Both the position numbers and the translations under genes were made by a program. The notes below the pieces were generated by a model. The model ran no database searches. It saw nothing but the letters and a program-made list of their open reading frames with translations, and had not been told where the DNA came from. From contig JANATG010000021.1 of the NCBI GenBank assembly GCA_029449235.1, forward strand, positions 186,001-250,000: a stretch of 64,000 nucleotides of DNA. Reading direction: 5' to 3'. The DNA is from Linnemannia schmuckeri. Taxonomy: Eukaryota; Mortierellomycota; Mortierellomycetes; Mortierellales; Mortierellaceae. This document shows, in pieces, positions 45,827-58,194 of the stretch (positions within the stretch are counted from its first letter, which is position 1; every line of letters starts with the position of its first letter).

Positions 45827-48800
45827 CTAATAGTTCATCTTCAACCTTTGGTTCTCTTCTTGTAACCGCTGATTCTCCTCCTGCAGTTCCCGCGTGTCGG
45901 TATATTCCTTCAATAGACCCTCAATCTCCATCTTTTGGATCTGGAACTGCCTCAGCAACTCCAAGTGCATGTTTTGAATATCATTCCTAATTCCTGCGCG
46001 GAACTCCATTAGACAGCCGTCGATCACACTCTCCAGGATCTTGGATTGGAGTGACGATGGAGATGATGTTGTCCCGGTCTCTGGAGGCGGGTCGAGTGTC
46101 ATGGCTAGTGCAGATGATGAGGATGCTGATGAGAGTCCCAGCGATGTTGCCGAGGCCGATGCTGTGTGGTTGGAGACAGCACCATTTGTTCTGAAGGTAT
46201 GACTGGCACTCATGTTGTTGCTCCCATTGCTGGCACCACCCAGTCCGACTTGCATCCAGAGATCCCGGATAGGAGCAGTAGTGATAGCAGCTTTTGTCGC
46301 TACTGGAGCAGCAGTCGGCATCGCTGCAGGTATTGATGTAGGCCATGGCCGACCAACACCCCCACCAGCACCTCCGCTCTGAGGCCTGCTCTGCTTAACG
46401 ACTGTCGGCTCTGTAGGTTGGTCCAGTAACACATTCCGCACCCTATCTACAATCTGGCCTCTTAAAATCTCCATCTTCTCCTCCGACAGCGGATCCGGTG
46501 TTCCTGGCAAAGAGGCTACGCCACCTGAGGCCATCAATGTCCCGAACGATTTTCGGCGCTTGGCGCGTGATGCCCGCGAAGGCGATTTTGAGAGCGAGTC
46601 TGCTGACGAGTAATGATGGTGTTTCAATGGGTTGGTATGCTGCTCAGATGATAATCCGCGAGTACCAGGTGATCCTGGAGGGGTATTCACCGAAGAAGAC
46701 GAAGTCGAACTCTCACCTGAGGGCGAGTGCGATTGCCTGCTCTGGAATGCAAATGGCGAAACTGTCCTCGAGTTGGGGTAGCTGGCGGAGTTTGGCTGTG
46801 GTTTATCTCTGCCAGGCGTTGTCGGCATGGAGATGAATCCTGAAGGTGCTGCTGTAGTTCCTTCCAAGCCTGCGGTGGGAGGAGCAGAAGGTTGAAATGA
46901 TGCAAGCGCGTCACCCAGAGCGCTCTTTCCTGTTATGATAGTTGCGGGTGCTGTAGGTCGTCGTACTTTGGGTGTTATCCGATCCTGCCCTGCCATCGTC
47001 AATGGTGCGTCCTTGTCTGTTGCGCGCCTGGAGGCAAATAGGTCCATGATTCCCTTGCCGCCGATCCCTGCTGACTGAGTATCCCGAGTAGACTTGAAGA
47101 TGCTGCTTCCTGAGAGGTTATTGAGAGGCGGGTGACTACCTGTGCCCGCCTTGAGAGGAGCTGGCCTGGTGAGAGTTGATTTGGTAACTAGTGTCGAAGG
47201 GGTGTCTCCAAGGGTATGTGACCTAGCCATTGGCGTCGTTGAAACTGACCCGAGCGGCGTTTCTGATGAAAAGAGCGATGGTTTTGATCCTGCAGAGTTT
47301 TGTCGCTTGAGCGAAGAGCCATTAAGAGTTTGGTGTCTCCGGAGGGCTGAACTCCGCCTTCCTTGGAAATGGATCGATGTGATGGGGGCGTTGACGTTAC
47401 TGTCGACGATAGAAATGGGTCGGTTGGTCGAACGCAAGTCGTAGAGCAAGACTTTTCCTTGGTCTGTTCCGAATGCCATAGAGAAGCCGTCATTTTTGAA
47501 TGTCACCGAGGTCAAAGCATGGTCAATGTTCCTGGTCTTAACGACACTCTTCTGGTCCACGTCATAGAGTGTGTAGCGCTTGTCCAAACCGACTGTACAA
47601 ATGAGAAATCGGTTGAAAGGGCTGAAGGTCATGCCGTTGATGGGAATGTCATGCTTCTGCTCAAAGGTGTGGTAGACGGCAGTGGAACCTGTTGATCCTG
47701 TGTCCCAGAGTCGCAACACGCCGTCATTACCGATACCGCCCACTATTGACTTGCTGAATATCGAGTACTCCAGCTTCGACAGAATCTATTTGTTGTAGAA
47801 ACAGGTTACATCTCGCATTAAATTCTATGTCTTCATTAAAACCTGGTACGCGCTCTTTGCCTGCTTAGTTGCAAGCACTCGACTGTAACTTACAAATGAG
47901 TTAGGCGTGTCCAGTCTTTTGCTGATACCCGTCGTCCGGTTGACCACGTCCAGAGCTCCGGAGTTTTGTCCGATGGCCAGCAGGGCGTCATCCGTCTTCA
48001 TAGCCAGTGCATTGACTCTTGATGGCATCTAAAGTTCATATAGGCAGATAAGATACGTTAGATCAACCTTCAAATGTCGCTGCGTGTAACTTTGTCAAGG
48101 ATAAAGGTGACCGATCTCATACCTCAAAGGTTTCGACTGTCCTGTTTGTTGCCGAGTCCCAAGTCATGATTCTTTGTCCGTGTGCAAAATAAAGCCTCTG
48201 ATGCTTTGGTGCCCATGACATTGCCGATCTGTAGTTTCCTGCCCTTGACTCCTATTATGCGATCATAAATAATATATCAGTCTTCATCATCGACGTTCCA
48301 TTGCTAGAAGATACTCAAAAGGCGTCTAGTTGTTACCTCCGAAACAGACTCGTTAACAAGAACCTCCTGAAACTTCCCTCGCTCGTCATGCAAGAATATC
48401 CTTCCATCGTGCGCCTCTACTGCCAACATGCTGTCTATGGTTGTCCAGAAAAAAAAACACATTAACGCCAAAGACGGCAGTAGTGAGTACCCTCGAATTG
48501 TTTTGATTCGGGTGATTCTTAGAGCCACAGATGTCTTTGAATACTCGAGGAGGCTCAGTAAAAGCACTTACTGTCAGGACTCCACCTCAAACTCGCCATT
48601 GTGAACGCGGTCCTCTCGTTCGACATTTGGATGCCGTCAAACTGTCCAGGGACTATTGGTATCTGCTGTTGTTTGGACGCTGTTCCAGCATTGGCTGAGG
48701 ACGAGAAGGGCGCTACTGTGCCGTTGTCGATGAACTCATACGTGAGGACCTGTGTGCCGACAGCAGTGGCGAGCAGACAGGTTGGTTGGGCGGCCTGTAG

Positions 48801-48944
48801 ACCAATAGTGGAGTGTGAGATTCCATTTGTTCCTGAGAAGAGGGTTGATGTTGTTGTTGACGGATGATCTTCAAGGGATGAGTAGGCAGTAGTGGAGTAG
48901 CTCCGTTTCCGCTGTGCGACTGGGTGTGGTTGTACTGGATCCAT
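45827..48944 (-). CDS. NEDD1/GCP-WD-like gamma-tubulin ring complex adaptor
   Basis: NEDD1 (GCP-WD) recruits the gamma-tubulin ring complex to microtubule-organising centres. Exons 48572-48944, 48337-48434, 48123-48251, 47894-48028 and 45827-47785 (2694 nt, 897 residues). WD repeats cover about the first 330 residues: SLRWSPDNSMLAVEAHDGRI, then MSWAPKHQRLYFAHGQRIMT, GGIGNDGVLRLWDTG and the NEDD1-like INGMTFSPFNRFLICTVGLD followed by YTLYDVDQKSVVKT. A long Ser/Thr/Pro-rich middle follows. The C-terminus is a helical/coiled-coil segment, LESVIDGCLMEFRAGIRNDI to LQEENQRLQEENQRLKMNY. It matches the animal gamma-tubulin-binding tail in pattern (FREACHRDIVNLQVE and LREENKRLR in human). Exon 2 uses the acceptor at 48435; the alternative nearby AG breaks the frame. 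WD identity is secure; NEDD1 orthology rests on the combination of propeller and tail. Confidence 0.85.
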
Positions 48945-49588
48945 GACGGTGTGTGTGTGTGTATATATGTGCCTTGTCCTTGGCTCTTGTCCTGGTCTGT
49001 GAGGTTTGTTGTGCGAGGGTGATGAGTCGCGTCGGAAGAATCAATAACAAAAGTGGCAAGCAAAAAGCATAAAATTGACCACGAAGGAAACAAGAAAAAA
49101 AAAAAAAATAAGAGCGCAACATGTGCACGAACAGGAAGAAACAGAGGGGGAATTTTTTTGACAAGGTGCACAAAGTGATATCACGTCAACTGCTCATTTT
49201 CGTCTTCTGTTAGCCCTGGCTATCAATCATATATCGTTGCACACTGCCGGTTGGAATATCCTCCGTGAACAAAGCTCCTCAACAAGCTGCAGATTCCAAA
49301 GGGACAGCCGAAATCGCCAATTGAGGCAGGGCTAAGTAGGGATGCATTTGAGGCAGAGACAAAATGGGGGAAAAGGAGAGGAGGGGATAAAGAGAGTTTG
49401 ATGAGAGACATGATGTCAGCCCACAACAACCTCTTGGAAGAACAGAGAAACAATCTCGTAATGCGTGTGCCAAACATGGACATCCTTCTTTCGTTAGACA
49501 TGAAACATACACGCACGCAATGGGATACAACGGAAAAGGAAAGCCGCATTGTTTACTAACTTGTTTGCAAAAGAGCTGCTCAAAATGT
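48945..49588. other. Spacer upstream of the NEDD1-like gene
   Basis: 644 bp between two minus-strand genes. It holds a TG-rich stretch at 48951-48969 and an A-run at 49094-49108 (T on the sense strand). The promoter of the NEDD1-like gene should lie here. No gene is seen. Confidence 0.55.
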
Positions 49589-50308
49589 CTAAAGTGCCTT
49601 GAGAAGAGTTCGGCCGATGGTAACAGTGCTTGTAATAAGAGTGGCAACCTTGAGAACCTCCAACGCCACATAGATTCCATGGACTTTGGCATTCTCGGTT
49701 GGTCGTCCTTCAATGTACCGCTCACCCACACCTCTCATCACGGGCAAGAATGTAAAGCTCTGGAAGAGATAGACAATCAAACCTGGACTGAACCGAAGCC
49801 ATTGACGCCACCTCAACTGTCTGAATCCTGGCGAGCTTCCAGGGACGAGTCCACGTTGAATGAGGAGGTACCAGCCGAGGAGATCGAATGCTGCGAGGAC
49901 AACCTCGACTTTATTGAGGGCCGAGAAAACATGTCGCCCGACGTCGATCAAGCTGCGTCTAGCAGGTGTGGGTGACAAGAACTTGACTGGTGCTTCCATG
50001 AATGAAATTGCCTAGTTTGTATTACAAAGGAGCAGGATGTTGGTATTTAGAATGTTCAGTGTCCTAGTGCAAAAAGTTAAGTTAGAGCGCACAAGACGAT
50101 ATGTTACCAGGTTGGCTCCGATCCAGCAGCACTGCAGTGCGCCCATAGAGAGCAGGAGGCCCTGTCCAGTCATTCGGTTGCCATAAGGACGAGCGGCGGC
50201 AGCGAGGCCGATGGAGACGGCAGCGATGACGCCGGTTGACTTCGTGGAGAGGACAAAGAGGGATCCTTTTGAGTGGTTGTGGCGGGAATGGAGCGGTTGG
50301 TTCTTCAT
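49589..50308 (-). CDS. Small multi-pass membrane protein, family not recognised
   Basis: Two exons, 50108-50308 and 49589-50011 (624 nt, 207 residues), joined in phase 0 (GANL|AISFMEAP) by GTAACA...CTAG with a CTAAC branch sequence inside the intron. The N-terminal 20 residues are basic and His-rich. Hydrophobic segments at about 22-38 (GVIAAVSIGLAAAA), 47-62 (GLLLSMGALQCCWIGANL), 97-113 (VEVVLAAFDLLGWYLLI), 133-147 (GLIVYLFQSFTFLP) and 180-203 suggest four or five membrane spans. A conserved-looking loop reads VGERYIEGRPTENAKVHGIY. I cannot assign a function. It could be a mitochondrial or ER membrane protein, but the sequence shows no clear targeting signal. The ORF structure, coding-type base use and clean splice support a real gene. 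Confidence 0.7.
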
Positions 50309-52575
50309 ATTTGTCGGATGTGAATCAGGGCACAGGGTTGTTGTTGGGGCGCGAATGAAGTATTGGTTGGACTAAGGAGGGCAATGAAGTATAACAAGAA
50401 GAAATGAAAAAGCAAAGACGAATCACACAAAAAAGGTGAAAAATTGTACTGGTTGGATCCGGGTCACGCGTTCGTACTATTTAGCGCTTCTTTATCTGCT
50501 CATTTTTCTTCACACGCCTCAACTAATTGATGATTAGTTCTCGACGCGTCAACGACAGGCCTTGGATTAAATATGACAAAGGGATGATGGATGTAATCTT
50601 TTTTTTTTATTCGGACGATTACTACATAAAACTAATCTACTCGACTTACCTTAGGGAAACAGGCTTGAAGGAAGGTTGACAAGGAGAAAACGGGTTAAGA
50701 TACTAACAAGCGACATTGAAGAAAGAGGGACGATTAATATCTTGGTCTATATCTTCAAATGAGGGTTGAGCATAAAGTGCTTCTCTTGAAAGAGTCGGGC
50801 TCAGGTTTAGAATAGTCTCAACTTTACAGGTGGGGTCTCCACCTATTTCAGCTTGTTGAGCTTGACATGCTTAATATTCATCTTTGTAACTCCAATAGAA
50901 GAAAAGTGAAAGGAAAAGTGATGCTATGGATTGTTGTTCTTACCATTTGATATATAACATGACGTCGAATTCTAACTAAAAATAATACCCGATTTGAAAA
51001 CTCGTACGAAGAGTACCTGCACCGATAAAAAGTTGAACAAACACACAGGGGTTAGTCCATCATGTTGCATAATTCATCTTGTTCGCAAAAGCAAAGAGAA
51101 AAAAAGTAAAATTTCAGAAGCATGACATATCGACATAATTAGAGTGTTTGTACGAACACATTCCGACCGCCCGTCATGCGTTACAATCATTAATAGGAGT
51201 GTGGTTTGTTTAGTATGATTGAGTGTAGAATGGATAGAGTACTTACGTTTTCTAACGACCGAATTGAGCTGCATCCAATTAACACCGAGTTGGTTGCTTG
51301 CTTAAAAATAAGAGCCAAAACGCGCTTGAGACCTGGACATGACCAATTGAAAAAATGACGAACGCGGGTTAATATACACGATCGGTATTCACAGAAGTCT
51401 TTTGTGGATTTGTAGTAAGACGCGTCTAATGAAGAAACAACATCTGGTCATGAGGATGAAAGGAAGAGGAGAGAGAGAAGGGAACTCAGACAAGGCTGAA
51501 ACTGTATTTTACTCAACACAATGGTAATTCAGAAGGTGACTTTGTATATGGGTCGATCAAGTCATCGTAGTAACCGTATCTCTCTTTGGGGATGGACGTG
51601 AGAAGTGGGGGTAGTTGTGGATATACAACCAAGGCAATCGAAGTGAGAAGCGTAAACCGTACCTTATCATGAAGCAAACATGTCAAACAAAACGAGTGTT
51701 TGTGGACGATAAGAGGGAGAGCAGGTGAATGAAGATGTGGGATGAGTGTGAAGGGAAGATGAAAAGAAAGAGATGAGAAGGAGAGAGATCTCTTTGTACT
51801 TGTTGAACATGAAAAAGTGCTGGAAAGAAGAGAAAGAAAAAAATATGCGGAGTAAAAGAAACACAAACAAAAAAGCCACTCTTACTCACGTGGAGGAAGT
51901 CGAATCGAGTCGCGTCTTTTATGAGTGGAATGAAAGGCGCTGACTTTGGATTTTTTTTTTGCTTTTTTCTGGCGGACTGTGTGTTGGCAACATGTCTGTG
52001 ATTCGGCGTGCAACAGCACTCTAGCAAGGGAAGATACTTGCTGAACAGATCTAGCCTTTCGGACACCCGTTTGTTGATATTGGATCTGTGGCAAAGCAAC
52101 AAAGGCAAAGGTCTCCACACCCCATACTGCATCCTCTCTTTTCTATGTAATGAGGTGGGCTGTTTTCGTGTAGAAGTACAAGAGACACGTCCAGCCGGCG
52201 AAGGGCGAGAGTGTTTGTCAGTCAGCGAGGATGAGCGAGGGTGAGCGAGTGAGTGCTTGAGTGAGGTGAGAGCGAGAGTAGGTTGAAGAAGGAAGCAAGA
52301 AAAGTGCAAAGATGAATTTTTTATCTCTTTTTTTTTTTCTTGCCTGTGTGTTTGTGTATTTCTTCACCTCTGCTCTCATCTCTTCTCCCTCTTCACCTCT
52401 TTTCCCTCGCCTTTCTTCCTTCCTTCTTCTTTATCCTTCCCCTCCCTCTTCTTTTTTCCCTTCGCTTCACATCTCTTTTCAAACAGACCCACACATATTC
52501 ATCTCTTGCTCACTCATCCAAGCACACTCACTCGCCTTACAACTTAAAAAAACAACTTACTTTGACAGAAAAATA
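50309..52575. other. 2.3 kb divergent spacer upstream of CK2 beta
   Basis: Lies between divergent starts (- membrane protein at 50308, + CK2 beta at 52576). AT-rich at 50340-51500, then GA/CT-rich. The stretch 52315-52530 is CT-rich and reads as the CK2 beta leader. Minus-strand frames at 51513-52309 are low-complexity. No gene is seen. Confidence 0.5.
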
Positions 52576-53098
52576 ATGTCCGCATACGATCACCAGCAAC
52601 AGCAGCAGCAGCTCATGCGCGCAGACAACGTCGAGGAAGAAGAGGAGGAGGAGGAAGAGGACGAGGAGCAGATTCAGGGAGAATACAACGAGGAGTACTA
52701 CGGTAAGTCTCACAACTTCATCACACTTAACCACAATGGACTCTTGTTTACGTTACATAAAAAAAAAGTCTTCACACCGCTGGACACTGGACAACCAAGC
52801 TACTCACTTGCCTGTGACTCCGAGCTGAGGATACTTCAAAAGCTGTTATCAACCCAACCACGCTGCTTGGGTACCTTGCGACATACGCCCGAGCTCCTTT
52901 TTTATGTTTGTTTCTTATTGCGTGTTGAAGGAAAGAAGGGAAAACACACACCGCAAAAACAGTGCTCTTTGTTTCTCGGTGTGTTCGCGTAATGGCGATG
53001 TCGAGACAACAACGGACAGATGGGCAGGGACCTTCGAACTACTTGATTGCCCACAATAACAGCAAAAACTGACCGTCTAGCTCTCTCCTTTTTTTTTT

Positions 53099-53174
<76 letters not shown>

Positions 53175-54671
53175 GACTGCTGCTATTCTCCTCGCCCATC
53201 ACCAAACCACCTTTTACGACATCAACAGGATCGGATGGGTCAAACGAGTCAGGACCAGAGACAATGCCGTGGATCGCTTGGTTCTGTTCACTCGGAGGTC
53301 ATCAATACTTTGCCGAAGTCGCAGACGAGTTTGTGGAGGACGACTTCAACCTGACTGGACTCAACTCGATCGTCCCCTTCTACAAGGAGGCACTAGACAT
53401 GATCCTTGACCTCGAGCCAGGTAATTTGGATAACATCTTTTACTTGCGCAAGGCTCCCGCATTTTCGTTTGGACAGATGGGTTTCAACCTTGGCTTTTTT
53501 TGTTTGTGTTCTTGTACACTGACTGACGCACTCTTTTTTCATTCTTCTATTTTGATTACGTGAATTGTCCATAGAGGAGGACAGCACGAAGGTCCCTGAT
53601 GTATCGATTGTGGAAGCATCTGCGGAGCAGCTCTATGGATTGATTCACCAACGGTTTATCGTGACACGGCAAGGACTGCAACAAATGGTATGTTTCCCTC
53701 TCTCTATCGCAGGGTGGGGTATCAAGGACAGTGCAAAGGCAACCGTAGCAAACAACAAATGCAACAGTACGAAAAACAGCATAGACGGATGCCAAAAATC
53801 AATCAACGAACAAAAACGACATTGATACACAAAGTGCTGCCTGAAAGATAAACGAACAAGTAATGGCTACAAAACGAGCGACGAAAGGACATCAAGGACA
53901 AAATGAGCGACAACTACACAGGCAATGAAACTGGACCAAGCAGAGGGCAATGTCATTCCGATGTACTATTATCCCTTCAGCAATTCAGAGACGGACTGCG
54001 GACTGCAGGGAGAAGGAACTATGGAGAAGAAAAACGGACGGTGCATACGGAATCTGTGCGAATCACTGGTGCATGCCCTCGGGCAACTGATCGGCTTGTA
54101 AGCGCTCAATTGATATCACATATTAACCGACTGTTTCCTTGTTACTCCTTTTCTCGACCGTTAGGCTGACAAATACCAGGCTGGACATTTCGGAAGCTGC
54201 CCTCGCACCTTTTGTCAGTCAACAAACGTCGTGCCATGCGGACGCTACGATCTCCCCGGAGTCGAGACCGTCAAGCTCTACTGCCCCAACTGCCAGGACA
54301 TTTACTCACCACCCAGCTCAAGATATCACAACTTGGATGGTAATTTACATTGAGGTGCTTACTGTCCCTTTAGGAGATGGATGCCGCATAGATGATCTAT
54401 CATTTTTTTAACACATTTTTTCTTTCTTTATTTTATGTGTATGGTAGGCGCATACTTTGGAACGACATTTGCACACATGCTTTTCCATATTTACCCCGAG
54501 TTGGTCCCCATCATCCCCAACAAGATCTACGCGCCTGCGATCTATGGCTTCAAGATCTCGGAGTACAGTCGCTGTGGACCACGCATGCAATGGCTCAGGA
54601 ACAAGCAGGATCCCAAATTGTTGGACGCCAGTGGAAAGTTGATCAAGGATAACGAGGACGACGACAAGTAG
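52576..54671 (+). CDS. CKB1: Casein kinase II regulatory (beta) subunit
   Basis: The beta subunit dimerises and holds the CK2 tetramer together, setting substrate choice of this constitutive Ser/Thr kinase. Exons 52576-52702, 53229-53420, 53575-53687, 54165-54339 and 54448-54671 (831 nt, 276 residues). The N-terminus is extended with a Gln run and a long Glu/Asp run. The conserved core starts MPWIAWFCSLGGHQYFAEV, then FNLTGLNSIVPFYKEALDMI and AEQLYGLIHQRFIVTRQGLQ. The zinc ribbon has C156/C161 (CPRTFC) and C184/C187 (CPNC). DGAYFGTTFAHMLFHIYPEL and APAIYGFKISEYS follow. The acidic loop that usually follows LDLEP is shortened and differs from animals. Intron 1 contains a long CT/AT microsatellite. 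All phases agree. Confidence 0.96.
53102..53174. repeat. Compound (CT)n(AT)n microsatellite
   Basis: About 23 CT units followed directly by about 13 AT units, inside intron 1 of the CK2 beta gene. The end is about 53 bases before the acceptor at 53228. Confidence 0.95.
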
Positions 54672-55626
54672 ACACGCCACAACACAAACACACACACACA
54701 TATCAACAACGATTTCTGGAGTTTTTCTCTTCTGCCTTATACTTTATCTCTTTTTCTGTTCTTTATTTACTTGTTCATTTTTCGTTCACTATCTATTTTC
54801 TTTTCTCTCTTTCTTTTTTGTCGCTGACCTTTACTTGTTCTCAGTTCTTTTCTTGTTCTACATGTCCATCCAACAAACCCATTCGTATTCCTACCTGGAG
54901 TACAACACCAAACCAACAACAGCGACCTTCGATCCTCGCCTCTTTTCTCTCCTCTCTTACTTGGTAGCACTGTTCTGACCTCCCATGCATACCGACCTTC
55001 ATAATAACACCAACACTTTTTCCTTTTTTGGCCCCTATTGTGTGTATTGGACGTAAATTGTACAATGATATACCTTTTGAATGAACTGAAAGTACAGGCA
55101 AAGAAGCATTGGGTCATGGCAAGAGGTATCTCTCCACTCTTTCTCGTGATTCCTTTGTGAACCAGTCCACATGAGTTTCATGAGGATTAAGTATCTTTTT
55201 GCCGAGATTAATGAATGGGGTATTCTTTGAGGCAGCGGGGAAGAAGAGAGAGGAAGGAAAAGTGAACTGTGTTTTTTTCGCAGTTTCATCTTTTCTTTTC
55301 TTCTTACTTTTTTTTTTTTTTTTCTCGTTGCTTTTTTAATAGGTACCCTTGACTGCACACAGGGCCGCGACAGCGATTAGGCACTTGCTTTGTCATTCTG
55401 GCAGTATTGCAGCTCATACACTTCTCCCTTCTCTTCTGTCGAGTGCACTTTAGTGAAGTTCATATTGGAGAAAAAATGAATATAAATTAAACGGCTGAAA
55501 TAACATGTTGCCTAAATTATCCACAGCGTATAGCCGTCCAGAGTCGCGACCTTGTGTTTTTCCACCATATGTTCCTTAAGATGACATCGAATGGAAGATG
55601 TGTGTGGGTGAATGGTGTGTGGTAGT
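54672..55626. other. Convergent spacer between CK2 beta and TSC10
   Basis: 955 bp between convergent stop codons. T-rich on the + strand at 54720-54840 and near 55260-55325. Short open frames are low-complexity. No gene is seen. Confidence 0.6.
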
Positions 55627-57264
55627 TTACAGCTCCTTCTTGAGGTTCTTCTTGCCATACTTGAGGACCTTGCCATCTGCCTCCCACAAGAACGAAGTGG
55701 CGCCGATCTATTGTCGAGTAAAATAATTTGAATTCGTATTAGATCAACCAATCGTCTCCTTTCCATGATGCATTAAAAAGAAAAACAAATATAACCCAAG
55801 AGACACGAACAAGAATAAGAGACAAGGGTACTTACGGGAGCGATGAGCCCGAGGATGTAATCCCATCCAATGTTGGCATAAGGCGTAACACCCTTGGAAG
55901 AGACTCTCAAAAAGTGGGTATCGAAATCAGTCGTGACCGCAAAGTACCCCTTTCTCAAACCCCTCAACATGCCCTTGGCCGCATCCTCGGGCGTCAATCC
56001 CGTAGTGCCTTCAATCTCACGCGTCAAGAGGGGCTTGGTCATATTCTCGTTCTCGTATCCGGGCGAGAACATGGTGCCCGGGTAGTAGATCTGGGTGGTG
56101 ATGCCGTGGAGGTGGCACTCGCTGCGGAGGGCTTCGGCCAGACCGCGGAGAGCGAATTTTGTGGGACAGTAGGAAGCGTAGCCGACGAGGCCGACTAGTC
56201 CGAGGGTTGAGGATGTCATCACGATCTTGCCCTTTACGCCCTTCTCTACCATGCGCTTGTAAGCCTCCTATTGAGTTGTCGTATTCGCGGTCAATAATAA
56301 AGGTGGAAACAATCAAGGTCAACATGTAAAACACACATTCCAAAGTACTTTTCACTTATCAAAAAAAACAAAAAAAATGCGGAACACTTACGTGGACGGT
56401 GTAGAGGGTACCAAAGTAGTTAACCTTCATCTGCCACTCAAAATCCTCAATGGGAGCCTCGGTAAAGAAGCGAGGGATCGCGGTTCCAGCACAGGTCATC
56501 ACAATATCGGGGACACGTCCTCCATGCAAGGTCGAGGCCTCGTCCAGTGCACGAATCGCCTGCTCCCTGTCCGTCAGATCTGCGCTCACCCAGTGGAACT
56601 TTTGCTCGCTCTTAACTTTGCGCGATGCTGCTGCCGCCTATTTCAAATTTGAGGGAGGAAGAAGAAAGAGAAAGAGAAACAAAGGTCAATGTTCCGCATG
56701 TGCATATGGGAGCGTGTGTATGTGCGTGGAGAAACAGACATGACGGGACAATTTCGGATGTAAATAAAGTTGGTTGGGAAGTAGGAAGGCATATCACTTT
56801 ACCTTCATGAGCTCAACAGTCTCCTTGAGAGGCCCCTCCTTGCGGGCAATGATGGTGACATGGGCACCCTGCTTTGCCAACTCGATAGCCACAGCCCTTC
56901 CGAGGCCGACACTTCCTCCCGTCAAGTAGACGTGCTATCATGGTCATTATAAAAAAAAAAACCCCCAAAAAAAGACGTTGCGTTTTACAAAAATGGAGTC
57001 GTTAATACACAGGAACCCCTATTCATTGGCCTTCCAATGTTATGATTCTCTTCCAGAGCTGGGCGGGTGATGATGCCGCTTGATAGTCATAACGTGGCAT
57101 GGTGTAGCAGAGGGCGTGGGCTTAGCACATTCCTTCTTTATATGTGTCATGATAGGATTATTTTTTTTTCCTTTTCCAATCCCAAGCAATCAGGTACACG
57201 TCCGGTTCAACATGTAACACCACTTCGTTCCTTTGCAGCCCCTTCAGAGAACACGAAAAATAAC

Positions 57265-57301
<37 letters not shown>

Positions 57302-57483
57302 AAAGAGTTGAAATGTACCTTGCCCTCGGGGTTGAATTGGCTGCCACGGACGAGGTTATGGATGACGGTGATGAGGGGTGAGAGGGCAAGGAGGATGAAC
57401 AGGTTTGCGCAGACGGATTCGAAAGCCGTCATCTGGGCGCGGTTGGTCAATGACCACAGCAAGTCGGCGGGAGACCAGACCAT
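55627..57483 (-). CDS. TSC10: 3-ketodihydrosphingosine reductase (TSC10/KDSR), short-chain dehydrogenase
   Basis: Reduces 3-ketodihydrosphingosine to dihydrosphingosine with NADPH, the second step of sphingolipid synthesis, at the ER membrane. Exons 57319-57483, 56803-56934, 56392-56637, 55836-56267 and 55627-55707 (1056 nt, 351 residues), every junction in phase 0. A hydrophobic N-terminal segment (SVCANLFILLALSPLITVI, about 24-42) is a likely membrane anchor. The cofactor motif TGGSVGLG is at 60-67 and the family NAG-type segment reads TCAGTAIPRF. Catalytic Ser 200/201 (MTSSTLGLVG) and Tyr214-x3-Lys218 (SYCPTK) are intact. FALRGLAEALRSE, YYPGTMFSPGYENENMTKPL and the C-terminal basic KKNLKKEL fit KDSR better than other short-chain dehydrogenases. 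The first intron contains a 34-base T-run on the sense strand. Confidence 0.9.
57266..57299 (-). repeat. 34-base homopolymer in TSC10 intron 1
   Basis: An A-run on the + strand, reading as T on the sense strand, that begins about 20 bases after the donor of intron 1. Confidence 0.9.
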
Positions 57484-58194
57484 CGTCAATGAATAAGAAG
57501 GTTGATGAGGGAAAGTGAGAGGGAGAGAGACAGGAGGTGAGGTGGATGTGAAGCGAGAAAAAGGGAAAAGAGAGATGGTTTGTGGAAAGGGACAAGACAA
57601 AAATTCCAGAGGGGGGGCGCTCACAGACACTCTCCGTTTTCGGACAGACGAACCCAATTGGACAAAATTTGGTCCATGGGGACCGATAGGAGAAGTGATC
57701 GGCCGTGGCTTAGCATGAACCATTAGAGACAATTCCAAGAGACTCGCTCGAAAGGAGGGTTGAGATGGCGCCGACATGGCCCGCCATATCAACAACAACA
57801 ACCTGTAAGCTTCAGGCAATCAAAAAAAGGTTGATCTTGGCGATTGGCCATCGATTGGTGAAGGCGGCCTTTCAGCACATTCAGTGGCCAACGCTACTAA
57901 AAGCAATAATAACACGCGTGGAATAAGGACGCGAGTAATAACTAGAAACGAAAGCTGATGATATGTTCTTCCTCTGTCTGCGCCTCTCTCCTATTAAATT
58001 CAGGACGAAGTTTCAGCATCAAGAAAACAATCAAGGCAAACCTCTCACTGCTTTCAATCATTATCCTTTGCATGATGTTGATATGTGTTTTTTATGAACA
58101 AAGAAAATGTGTCTAACAAAATAAGTGTGCCTGTCCCACTCGGTCATAAACCGACCGAACTATCTCCTGCTCGCTTGCTCATCCCTTCCTGTAT
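57484..58194. other. Spacer between TSC10 start and CCT8 stop
   Basis: 711 bp between two minus-strand genes. The first 120 bp upstream of TSC10 are GA-rich on + (CT-rich on the sense strand), like other leaders here. No gene is seen. Confidence 0.6.

Noticed and set aside
48431..48434. Alternative acceptor for NEDD1-like exon 2 four bases downstream
   Set aside because: It leaves one leftover base where two are needed after the phase-1 donor; the acceptor before 48434 restores SPDNSMLAVEAHDG.
51683..52309. 208-residue minus-strand open frame
   Set aside because: Low-complexity Ser/Phe/His composition in the CK2 beta upstream region, with no motif.
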